This document shows positions 29,623-37,528 of a stretch of DNA of 64,000 nucleotides, piece after piece. Both the position numbers and the translations under genes were made by a program. The stretch is from Winogradskyella helgolandensis (GTDB lineage: Bacteria > Bacteroidota > Bacteroidia > Flavobacteriales > Flavobacteriaceae): the NCBI RefSeq assembly GCF_013404085.1, contig NZ_JABFHO010000001.1, forward strand, positions 2,181,001 through 2,245,000, in the 5' to 3' direction. The notes beneath the pieces were generated by a model. The model saw nothing but the letters and a program-made list of their open reading frames with translations, did no database searches and had not been told where the DNA came from. How positions within the stretch are numbered: position 1 is the stretch's first letter; every line of letters starts with the position of its first letter.

Positions 29623-31530
29623 TTATAGGGTTTCCTTCAGCCACTTAAAAAATTCGTGTTGCCATACGAGTGCATTTTGAGGGTTTAATACCCAGTGGTT
29701 CTCTTCAGGGAAATATAATAATTTGCTTTTCAAGCCTAATAGTTGTGCTGCTTGGTAAGCACTTAACCCTTGTTCAATTGGCACTCTGTAATCTTTTCCA
29801 CCTTGAATGATTAACATTGGAGTATTCCATTCCGCAACCTTGTTCACAGGATTAAATTCATTATAGGTCTTTTGTGCCGTTTTATTGTCTTTGTCCCAAT
29901 AGGCTCCTCCAAAATCATAATTCACAAAGAATAATTCTTCGGTGGTGCCATACATCGATCTGGTATCAAAAACACCATCGTGAGAAATAAAGGTTTTAAA
30001 GCGGTTGTTGTGAATTCCGGCTAAGTAAAATATAGAATAGCCACCAAAACTGGCACCAATAGCACCCAATCGGTCGTTGTCTACATACGATTCTTTTGCG
30101 ATATCATCAATAGCAGACAGGTAATCGTCCATCACTTGGCCTCCCCAATCTTTACTAATATCTTCATTCCATTTTACACCATGTCCTGGCATACCACGAC
30201 GGTTAGGAGCTACGACAATATAGCCTTGTGACGCCATGAGTTGGAAATTCCAACGGTACGAATAAAACTGAGATAAGGGAGATTGTGGTCCACCTTGCGC
30301 ATATAATAAGGTTGGGTATTTCTTTGTCGCATCAAAATTAGGAGGTAGAATAACCCAAACTAACATTTGTTGGCCATCGGTTGTGGTGACGTAGCGTTTT
30401 TCGACTTTAGGTAAATCGACACTATTGTATAAATCTTTGTTAATGTTGGTGAGTTGGGTAAAGCTTTTCTTTTTTAGGTTGAAATTATAAATATCAGCCG
30501 CATGGTTCATGTCGGTTCTGGTTACCACTAAGGTATTGTCTTTTTGAGCGATAATACTAGTCACATCAAATTGTCCTTCCGAAAGTTGTTCTACTACCGG
30601 AGCGATACGTTTTTTACCTGGATAATTCACTTTAAAAAGTTGAATGGTGCCGTCTACAGGTGCTGTGAAATACACCGTGTTGCCATCGTTACTCCATAGA
30701 AAGCTTCTGACGGTGCCATCCCATTGTTGGGTTAGGTTTTGTTGTATGCCGTTGTTTAAAACGATGATATCGTTTTTATCGCTTTCGTAGCCATCGGTTT
30801 TCATTTGTAACCACGCCAATGCACCCGTTGAAGCAAACGCCGGATTGGTATCGTAGCCTTTGTTATCTTCTGTAATGTTCTCCGTGGTTTTATTGGCTAA
30901 GGTGTATTTGTAAATATCTGTATTGGTGGTGGTAGCATAGGCTTTGCCTTTTAGCTTTTTACTGACGTAGTAAATGGCTTTACTGTCTGGCGACCAGATA
31001 TAATCTTCATCACCACCAAACGGTTTTTGAGGGGTGTGATAAGGTTCGTTAGGCATAATGTCTATGGCTGAGGTATCCTCAGCACCGACTTTTTTATAAA
31101 ACAAATGGTTGAAACTGCCATCGCTCCAGGTATCCCAATGGCGAATGTCTAAGTCTGAAAATATATACACATCAGACTTGTCTAGATGCTTGTAAGCGTC
31201 TGTTCCCTTTATGTTTTCGATATGAACTTCGTTGTTAAATAATTGATAGTTACCATCGGCAGAGGTGTTTTTGTCGGTTGCTTTGACGTCTTCCTCTTTT
31301 ATTTCTACGATAGCACCACCATCTACAGGCATTTTAAAGTACTTGGAATCGTAACTATTGTCTTCAATGTTTGGTGTTTTTACCTTAAAAAATAGGGTCG
31401 TTCCTTCGCTATCTAAACCCATAACACTAAGGCGTTCTACTTGCCATAATAATTCTGGGGTCATTGTTTTTTGTGCGATCATTAGGTTGCTTGTCAGGAT
31501 TAATGTGAAAATAAAGAGGGTGTTTTTCAT
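29623..31530 (-). CDS. S9 family prolyl oligopeptidase-type peptidase
   Basis: 635 residues. Signal peptide (MKNTLFIFTLILTSNLMIAQ), a beta-propeller (about 25 to 370, WSPDSKAIYYVSKK, SNDGNTVYFTAP) and an alpha/beta hydrolase domain. Catalytic Ser lies in GASFGGYS, with Asp in GGKDYRVP and His in EENHW close to the C-terminus. The layout is that of acylaminoacyl-peptidase or dipeptidyl-peptidase enzymes; a periplasmic peptide-degrading enzyme is likely. Confidence 0.94.
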   Translation of the reverse strand: MKNTLFIFTLILTSNLMIAQKTMTPELLWQVERLSVMGLDSEGTTLFFKVKTPNIEDNSYDSKYFKMPVDGGAIVEIKEEDVKATDKNTSADGNYQLFNNEVHIENIKGTDAYKHLDKSDVYIFSDLDIRHWDTWSDGSFNHLFYKKVGAEDTSAIDIMPNEPYHTPQKPFGGDEDYIWSPDSKAIYYVSKKLKGKAYATTTNTDIYKYTLANKTTENITEDNKGYDTNPAFASTGALAWLQMKTDGYESDKNDIIVLNNGIQQNLTQQWDGTVRSFLWSNDGNTVYFTAPVDGTIQLFKVNYPGKKRIAPVVEQLSEGQFDVTSIIAQKDNTLVVTRTDMNHAADIYNFNLKKKSFTQLTNINKDLYNSVDLPKVEKRYVTTTDGQQMLVWVILPPNFDATKKYPTLLYAQGGPQSPLSQFYSYRWNFQLMASQGYIVVAPNRRGMPGHGVKWNEDISKDWGGQVMDDYLSAIDDIAKESYVDNDRLGAIGASFGGYSIFYLAGIHNNRFKTFISHDGVFDTRSMYGTTEELFFVNYDFGGAYWDKDNKTAQKTYNEFNPVNKVAEWNTPMLIIQGGKDYRVPIEQGLSAYQAAQLLGLKSKLLYFPEENHWVLNPQNALVWQHEFFKWLKETL

Positions 31531-31882
31531 AATGGCTCATTCAATTATTTGCAAGTGTAAAGTTAAGAAGATTTTTCCATTGCATGGAACTGTAGTGTCA
31601 GTCTTCTGTGTTTTTGCAGTAGGTTGATGGGGTGTATTTCCGACTTCGTTGCGGTGGATTAGTGGTAATTTGGGGTAAAATGCTTCTAGGCCTTGGTATG
31701 ACTCGCTTTAACGGTGCTTTAACCATATTATAAGCACGGTATAACCACGCTATAACCTGTATTTTTGGATGTGCGTTTTTTGCATGACCATGGGTAGCGT
31801 TTTGGTGTAACGCTAATTGGATTGGACGCGTTATGTTATTGAATTGGAACTCGGATTTAGAACCGTATGCTGTTGCGCTAGG
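31531..31882. other. Intergenic region with one hairpin
   Basis: 352 bp without a recognisable gene or gene remnant. A 7-bp stem (TAGCGTT at 31795 to 31801, AACGCTA at 31809 to 31815) with a 7-nt loop is present but has no T-run. GC-richer than its surroundings. Confidence 0.5.
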
Positions 31883-32446
31883 TTATTTTTTTAAGGGAAT
31901 TGTGATACCAACGGCCATGGCTCCAACGAATTGTTTTACAGAAGGTTGAGAGTAATAGGTAAATCCAACATCGACATTGTTGTTTTTTCCTAATTCCAGT
32001 CCGAATGCAATCGGGATGTGATAGATGATGCCGCCTTTATCAATATCATAGTAGTAGGTGAAGGTTTGAAATTTACCGATGGACGTGCCTATTCCTAGTT
32101 CAAGATAGGGAGCTACCCATGGAATTGGTGCTCTAAGTCGCGCTTTTCCTCCAAGTAAAAAGGCTTTGGATTCTGCTATTTCATCGGTGGGGTTGTTATT
32201 TAAATCTTTACCATTGGAATTGGTTATGATCACACCAGCATAAGGTCTTAATTCAAACCAAGACCTGACTTTTAGTACGAGTTCTCCTTGTAGCAACAGA
32301 CCGCGATCAGCCACGTCGTCCATACTGTCATAAGGGACACTAATGCCGTATCCGATGATGGCATTTATTGATTTTTCCTTTACAAACTGTGCGCTTGCTA
32401 TGTTTGAAGTAATAAGGACTATGAGGATTATTAGTGCTTTTTTCAT
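31883..32446 (-). CDS. Outer-membrane beta-barrel protein
   Basis: 187 residues with signal peptide (ends NIASAQ) and alternating beta strands with terminal aromatic residues (ELRPYAGVIITNS, PYLELGIGTSIGKF, VDVGFTYYSQPSVKQFVGAMAVGITIPL). An 8-stranded barrel of the OmpX/OmpA-like class is likely. It is the last ordinary chromosomal gene before the cassette array. Confidence 0.75.
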   Translation of the reverse strand: MKKALIILIVLITSNIASAQFVKEKSINAIIGYGISVPYDSMDDVADRGLLLQGELVLKVRSWFELRPYAGVIITNSNGKDLNNNPTDEIAESKAFLLGGKARLRAPIPWVAPYLELGIGTSIGKFQTFTYYYDIDKGGIIYHIPIAFGLELGKNNNVDVGFTYYSQPSVKQFVGAMAVGITIPLKK

Positions 32447-32480
32447 GAGGTGTGATTAGGTTTAGGGTAGGGATGGTTAG

Positions 32481-32582
32481 GTGGTTTATGGAACTAATTT
32501 AATGAATAAATTTGAAAATAAAATTCGAGAGGATTTTAGTAAGTAGGCTAGAACTAGCAATAAATTATATACGGTGTTGTGC
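32481..32582 (-). repeat. Distal boundary attC-like site, left half lost
   Basis: Carries the gene-proximal half of the repeat (GAGAGGATTTTAGTAAG, AAGTAGGCTAGAACTAGC, then TATACGGTGTTGTGC) and a weak match to the middle (GTGGTTTATGGAACTAATTTAATG), but not the outer core. It follows the AbiH-like gene and ends the array against chromosomal sequence. Confidence 0.65.
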
Positions 32583-32589
32583 AACGTTT

Positions 32590-33795
32590 TTATACAACTG
32601 AAACTCTAGTTGATGACGATATGTCTCTTTTCAATTCAGTTTTCAATTCTTTTGATTCTATATGTTGAAAATCTAAAATCTTGTTTCTCATTAATGATTG
32701 GATATCTTTTTTTCCTCTAATATTTAATAGGTTTATTAATAGTTGAGATTTAGACTTTTTACTATGATATATTACAATAATTTTCTTTTTCCTTGATTTA
32801 GATTGATTAATAAAATCAAAAACTTCATTAATATAATCTGCATCAGAACTATCTAATGAATGACCAAAAAAGAAAAAATAAAAGTTAGAATTTTTTCTTT
32901 TTTCATATTCTCCAATAAATTCAAAATCAGTACTATTATTCAGTTTTTGGAAGTATTTAGTAAATGGCAAAAAGAATCTCTTGTCTAAATCGTCATTTGG
33001 TATTTCATTGATACCTAAAACTATTTCATTTGATAAAGAGTCTATCTTACCGTGAAGAAATTTGGTTTTATTTATTCGTTTATAAATTTTTTCAAATGTT
33101 GGTGTGTAGTTAAATGTATAATGTTTTGAAATAGTAGAGAATAAGGTTCTATCAAAGCGTTTTTTTGGATTGTCATAAAACGGAAAAACAAAGACCTCAA
33201 AATAAAGATTGAATATTCGTTTAAAAACATTTAACTCTTCCGTCAATATTTTTGTTATCGCACTTATGTCAACATTTATATAAAAATCATATTTCTTTAT
33301 AAAGTAATCTAAATTTAAAGTGATAGTATAATCTTTATCTACAGATATAATATTGAAGCTATTTAGTACTTGAATTATCTCAATGTCATTGTTAAACAAT
33401 TTTGTGTTGTATGTGATATTGTCTTCTGAAAGAGAACCTTTTGAGAATATATTTTCTTTTATGTAATTTATTGATGAGAATAAAATATTTAGAACATATT
33501 CAATTTTATTTTCAAAGTCAATCCATGTTTCTATTTCTAACTCGTTTTTGAAAAACTGAAACCATAAATTATCTTGAATATTCTGTCTTAATAGCTCGGT
33601 TTTTTCTAAATCAAAATCGAATTTTTTATAATATTCTGAAAGTTTCTCAAAGTTATTACTATGCGAATAAATAGTATCAAAATTAGGTTCTTCGTAACTA
33701 TTTAAAGAGTTCAAAATATTAATGAATTCATTGTAAGATGTGGGCAAACCAAAACTCAAATCAAATCCATTTCCTGTTATTAATATTTTAGGCAT
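32590..33795 (-). CDS. AbiH-like abortive infection family protein (cassette)
   Basis: 401 residues. Opens with ILITGNGFDLSFGLPTSYNEF, the AbiH family N-terminal signature, and continues with FNYTPTFEKIYKRI, KFLHGKIDSLSNEIVLGINEI and FFFGHSLDSSDADYINEVFDFI, all matching that family. AbiH proteins were found as phage abortive-infection factors in lactococci; the mechanism is not settled. The gene sits in a cassette with cores GTTGTGC (32576 to 32582) and GCACAAC (33814 to 33820), a perfect pair extended to 10 nt. Last cassette of the array. Confidence 0.85.
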   Translation of the reverse strand: MPKILITGNGFDLSFGLPTSYNEFINILNSLNSYEEPNFDTIYSHSNNFEKLSEYYKKFDFDLEKTELLRQNIQDNLWFQFFKNELEIETWIDFENKIEYVLNILFSSINYIKENIFSKGSLSEDNITYNTKLFNNDIEIIQVLNSFNIISVDKDYTITLNLDYFIKKYDFYINVDISAITKILTEELNVFKRIFNLYFEVFVFPFYDNPKKRFDRTLFSTISKHYTFNYTPTFEKIYKRINKTKFLHGKIDSLSNEIVLGINEIPNDDLDKRFFLPFTKYFQKLNNSTDFEFIGEYEKRKNSNFYFFFFGHSLDSSDADYINEVFDFINQSKSRKKKIIVIYHSKKSKSQLLINLLNIRGKKDIQSLMRNKILDFQHIESKELKTELKRDISSSTRVSVV

Positions 33796-33813
33796 AGTTT
33801 TTTTTCAAATGTT

Positions 33814-34306
33814 GCACAACTTGTTAGATGAGTACAATCCCTCACGATATCCCTTTTTTTAATTCCGGATAATAAGAGCTATTGCACTTCATTCTTAGTT
33901 TATAAAACTACGCAATACTTTGCAAAGTTTAGTACGTGACTTTACGTACATTTTGATAAAAATAAGATAGTTATGAGACTTATGGTTACTGTTTTCCGTA
34001 ATGGTGTAAAAAGAAATAAGCGATTGCTGAGCATTTTAGATGGTGGTTGTAGACGTAGGGTGGCTTTTGAAGCTGCCTAAATGATGTATATGCTCATTGT
34101 AAATAGATTGATGCTTGGTTGTGATGCTTCTCGATACATGCCGACAAAAAGGTCGGCACACTCGAAGTGACGGTTTGGGAGGGGTTTATATGTGTTGGTA
34201 TATAAGTTACAGATAGATCCGAGCGCAGCGAATTGGTGAAGCTATATTCTGTGAGGATTTTGGTAAGTAGGCGAGGACTAGCTATAAATTATATGCGGTG
34301 TTAGGC
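33814..34306 (-). repeat. Long attC-like site 1 (about 490 bp)
   Basis: Outer core GCACAAC (33814) and inner core GTTAGGC (34300). Between the two shared ends is a MITE/REP-like middle with hairpins GTACGT/ACGTAC (33932 to 33949) and GCCGAC/GTCGGC (34140 to 34157) nested in TCTCGATACA...CACTCGAAG. It belongs to the CHAT cassette. Confidence 0.7.
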
Positions 34307-34310
34307 AAAG

Positions 34311-35366
34311 TTATTTTTTCGGTTTTACAATTATTAAATCCTCAGAATTAATTCCTTCTTTAATAAATAATTCAGGTGTTTCTTCCTCGCTGATATTTTC
34401 TAGCATAAGAAGTGCTTTAGCTTGTTCGAAAGATTTTTTGACAGATAAACCAAAACCGATGGAAGAATAAAATTGAGATGAAAATATTCTTGCAGCTTCG
34501 TCTCCGATTGAAGTATTCATTCCAATTGTTGCTTCAACATATTCAGATACCGCTTCGGCCTGATTTTTAGAATAACAAGTGTTGAAAAAGACTAATCTAA
34601 TTCCGTCTGATGAAGCCATAATTGTTTGTACAATTGCCTCTTTACTAACTATTTTAGTTCTACCATCATTAGTTTGAAAAATGATTTCATCATTATCAGA
34701 TCCGTGTCCGCTAAAGTGAATTATTGATGGTTTGTACTCATTAATAGCTTGTAATAAGTCTATCGGTTGAACTGCCCAGCAGGTTTCAAACTTAACAGAA
34801 TCTCTATGCTTAGATTTCCGTATCATTTCAGATATTGCTCTAGCTTCTTCGTCTAATCTTAATTGTTGTTGGTCAATTGGATTTGATGCAAGAAATAGGA
34901 CAACAATTTTTTCAGGAATATTTTTTAATTCTTCAATTTGATATCGTGTTTCGGTATGTAAATTATTATGATGTTGAAGTGTTGAACCAATATTCCTAAG
35001 GTTTTGTTCTTGTTCTCTTCTTAATTTATCTGCTTCAGCTTTTCTTTTTTTATCAATAGAAGCTAATTCCTTGTCAACTTTAGTTTGAGCGTCTTGAATT
35101 TCTTTATTCTTTTTTCCAATCTTAGTTTCTATATCCGCTATTTTCTTGTAAGAATTAGCAAGGTCTTTTTCATATCTAGTTATCTCTCTTAGTTTAGATT
35201 GAATTGTACTAGTTGATTTAGTCCGATTAATAGCTTCACTCGCTCTATTAATTTTAATTGTTGTATCGGATATTTTTTTTTGCTCTTTGGCTTTATCTGT
35301 CAAAAGCTTAGTCAAATCGCTTTGTTTTCTGGATAGATTATTTCTGTGTGAATCAATTAAAGCCAT
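34311..35366 (-). CDS. CHAT-domain caspase-like protease with N-terminal coiled coil (cassette)
   Basis: 351 residues. Residues 1 to about 145 are a long charged coiled coil (KSTSTIQSKLREITRYEKDLANSYKKI, RKAEADKLRREQEQNL). Residues 150 to 345 are a CHAT domain: FLASNPIDQQQLRLDEEARAI, catalytic His221 in HFSGHGS, catalytic Cys264 in FFNTCYS and the closing FYSSIGFGLSVKKSFEQAKALL. CHAT proteases cut partner proteins in bacterial immune and cell-death systems, but no partner gene is in this cassette. Cores GTTAGGC/GCCTAAC pair perfectly. Confidence 0.88.
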   Translation of the reverse strand: MALIDSHRNNLSRKQSDLTKLLTDKAKEQKKISDTTIKINRASEAINRTKSTSTIQSKLREITRYEKDLANSYKKIADIETKIGKKNKEIQDAQTKVDKELASIDKKRKAEADKLRREQEQNLRNIGSTLQHHNNLHTETRYQIEELKNIPEKIVVLFLASNPIDQQQLRLDEEARAISEMIRKSKHRDSVKFETCWAVQPIDLLQAINEYKPSIIHFSGHGSDNDEIIFQTNDGRTKIVSKEAIVQTIMASSDGIRLVFFNTCYSKNQAEAVSEYVEATIGMNTSIGDEAARIFSSQFYSSIGFGLSVKKSFEQAKALLMLENISEEETPELFIKEGINSEDLIIVKPKK

Positions 35367-35389
35367 TTTTTTAGTTTCGATTTAATTTT

Positions 35390-35881
35390 GCCTAACGTGT
35401 TATAAGAGCACAATCATTCTAGTTATCCCTTTTTTAATTCCAGATAACAAAAGCTATAGTACTCCATTCTTGGTTTATAAAGCTACGCAATACTTTGCAA
35501 AGTTTAGTACGTGACTTTACGTACATTTTGATAAAAATAAGGTAGTTATGAGACTTATGGTTACTGTTTTCCGTAATGCTATAAAAAAAACGAAGCGGTT
35601 GCTGAGCATTTTAGATGGTGGTTGTAGGCGTTGGGTGGTTTTTGGAGCTGTCTAAGTGCTGTATACGATCATTGTAAATAGATTGATGCTTGGTTGTGAT
35701 GCTTCTCGATACATGCCGACAGAAAGGTCGGCACACTCTAAGTGACGGTTTGGAAGGGTTTTATATGCGTTGGTACATAAGTTGCAGATAGGTCCTAGGG
35801 CAGAAATCTTGTGAAGCTATATTCTGCGAGGATTTTGGTAAGTGGGCTAGGACTAGCACTAAGTTATATGCGGTGTTGTAC
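35390..35881 (-). repeat. Long attC-like site 2 (about 490 bp)
   Basis: Outer core GCCTAAC (35390), inner core GTTGTAC (35875). The middle is very similar to site 1, including the TACGTGACTTTACGTA hairpin. Belongs to the cassette of the gene at 35886. Confidence 0.7.
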
Positions 35882-35885
35882 ATAG

Positions 35886-36383
35886 TTATTTTATATTCCA
35901 AATTTTTATAATACTATCAACTTCCTTTTCATTTAATTCAGTTCTTTCACGTGGTTCACTATTGTAAAATATTTTTCCAGTTCGTGTTATTATCGAATCA
36001 TTAATTACCTCACAGTATATGTTAAATTGTCGAGTTCTACCATTAGTTTCCTTTTTCCTAAAAGCATCCCATTCTTCATCCAAGACATAGTTTTCATTTT
36101 CAGAAGGAATTACATTTTTCCAAGCGTGAAGAACTTCATTTTCTTTTGGTTTCTGTCTCCAGGTTTCCCATCTATTTCCGAAAAATTCATCGTGTCTATT
36201 TTCGGCACTCATATTGTCTTTAATAATTGGGATATTCAAAGAATTTCTCAATTCGTTAGCATTGATTCCGTAATTCAGATTTTCTATCTTTTTTTTGTTG
36301 TCAAAGTAGTCGTACGTCAAGTAAATTCCGAAAATCAGAAGTATAATTTTTAAGAAATGTTTTTTCAGATTAAGGTTTTTCAT
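35886..36383 (-). CDS. Membrane-anchored protein of unknown function (cassette)
   Basis: 165 residues from ATG 36383; a longer frame begins at a TTG inside the recombination core (36395) and is not believable. One N-terminal membrane or signal-anchor segment (HFLKIILLIFGIYLTYDYF), then a soluble, polar domain rich in Glu and Arg (GNRWETWRQKPKENEVLHAWKN, DEEWDAFRKKETNGRTRQFNIYCEV). No family recognised. Cores GTTGTAC/GTACAAC pair perfectly. Confidence 0.65.
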   Translation of the reverse strand: MKNLNLKKHFLKIILLIFGIYLTYDYFDNKKKIENLNYGINANELRNSLNIPIIKDNMSAENRHDEFFGNRWETWRQKPKENEVLHAWKNVIPSENENYVLDEEWDAFRKKETNGRTRQFNIYCEVINDSIITRTGKIFYNSEPRERTELNEKEVDSIIKIWNIK

Positions 36384-36389
36384 AATTAT

Positions 36390-36519
36390 GTACAACGTGA
36401 TTGAGTATGGTTTACTTCGTCTGTTCGCTGCGCTCGGGTGTTGCGTGGTTTAGCAACTAAGTTAGTAAACATTCACAAGTAGAGAAGAATACAGCAATTA
36501 ATTATACACGGTGTTGTAG
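36390..36519 (-). repeat. Standard attC-like site (about 130 bp)
   Basis: Outer core GTACAAC, then CGTGATTGAGTATGG, the shared TTCGCTGCGCTCGGG and TTGCGTGG blocks, AAGTTAGTAAA, and the inner half GCAATTAATTATACACGGT with core GTTGTAG (36513). Confidence 0.75.
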
Positions 36520-36526
36520 CACGTTT

Positions 36527-37036
36527 TTATTTTTTGTTATTCCATTCTTCATTTTCTTTCCAAATACTTTCTTCGTCTTTAATTTCAAAACGATATTTAT
36601 TCAAATTGTCAATCAGATGAGTGAAATCGGAAGATTCTTCAATCTTATGTTTAAAAAAATCGGCATCTACAAACTGTGTTAAAATGTCATCATCCTTATC
36701 AATACAATTTTTAATTTCTGCTTTGAGGTCAGTCAGATTATAAGTTCCTATTTGTTTCCAATTTAGATTTACATCAAATGATGGGTTATAAATTGTTTTC
36801 GCCAAGAATCTATTCCATTTAGTGTTTTTGAATTTATCAGCTTTTTGCTCCAAAGTCAATATTTTCATATCGCTAGAATACATTTCCGAATCATCATTTT
36901 CTTGTATCAAGCTGTAAGCACTTGCTTTGTTAAAAAACTTGATGGTTTCGTCATTGATAATTTCAATTCCTCTGTTTTTGTAGATACAAATTAGAGGAAG
37001 TTCAGGCTGTTCAGATATTTGATTAATGTTCGTCAT
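36527..37036 (-). CDS. Cytoplasmic protein of unknown function (cassette)
   Basis: 169 residues, acidic and soluble, no signal or membrane segment. Distinctive segments are NRGIEIINDETIKFFNKASAY and ADFFKHKIEESSDFTHLIDNLNKYRFEIKDEESIWKENEEW. Family not recognised. Cores GTTGTAG/CTACAAC pair perfectly, showing a complete cassette. Confidence 0.65.
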   Translation of the reverse strand: MTNINQISEQPELPLICIYKNRGIEIINDETIKFFNKASAYSLIQENDDSEMYSSDMKILTLEQKADKFKNTKWNRFLAKTIYNPSFDVNLNWKQIGTYNLTDLKAEIKNCIDKDDDILTQFVDADFFKHKIEESSDFTHLIDNLNKYRFEIKDEESIWKENEEWNNKK

Positions 37037-37045
37037 TCAAATGTG

Positions 37046-37508
37046 CTACAACTTGTTATAAAAGTACAATCACTCACGTTATCCCTATTTTAATTCCGGA
37101 TAACAAAAGCTATAGCACTCCATTCTTAGTTTATAAAACTACGCAATACTTTGCAAAGTTTAGTACGTAGCTTTAGTACATTTCAATAAAAATAAGGTAG
37201 TTACAAGATTTATGGTTGCTGTTTTCCGTAATGGTATAAAAAAGTTAAGCGGTTGCTGAGCATTTTTGATGGTGGTTGTAGGCGTTGGGTGGTTTTTGAA
37301 GCTGTCTACGTGCTGTATACGATCATTGTAAATAGATTGGTGCTTGGTTGTGATGCTTCTCGATACATGCCGACAAAAAGGTTGGCACACTCGAAGTGAC
37401 AGGGTGGGAGCGTTTTGTGTTAGTTACTATTTTGCAATTAATAACTAAAGTCAGTCCGAGTGTTTTGAGTAGGAGAGAACAAGCAATTACCTATAGCCAT
37501 TGTTACCA
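37046..37508 (-). repeat. Long attC-like site 3 with divergent inner half
   Basis: Outer core CTACAAC (37046) and the same MITE-like middle as sites 1 and 2, but the inner half differs (GAACAAGCAATTACC, TATAGCCATT, core GTTACCA at 37502). A similar inner half is found at 54620 to 54648. Suggests exchange of site halves. Confidence 0.65.
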
Positions 37509-37528
37509 CACGTTATTTTTTATTACAG

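Noticed and set aside
31795..31815. Hairpin TAGCGTT/AACGCTA as a terminator
   Set aside because: No T-run on either side and not placed directly after a stop codon.
37160..37390. Open frame of 76 codons inside long attC-like site 3
   Set aside because: The equivalent region in the other four long sites is interrupted or shifted, so the frame is not conserved; it is a by-product of the repeat.
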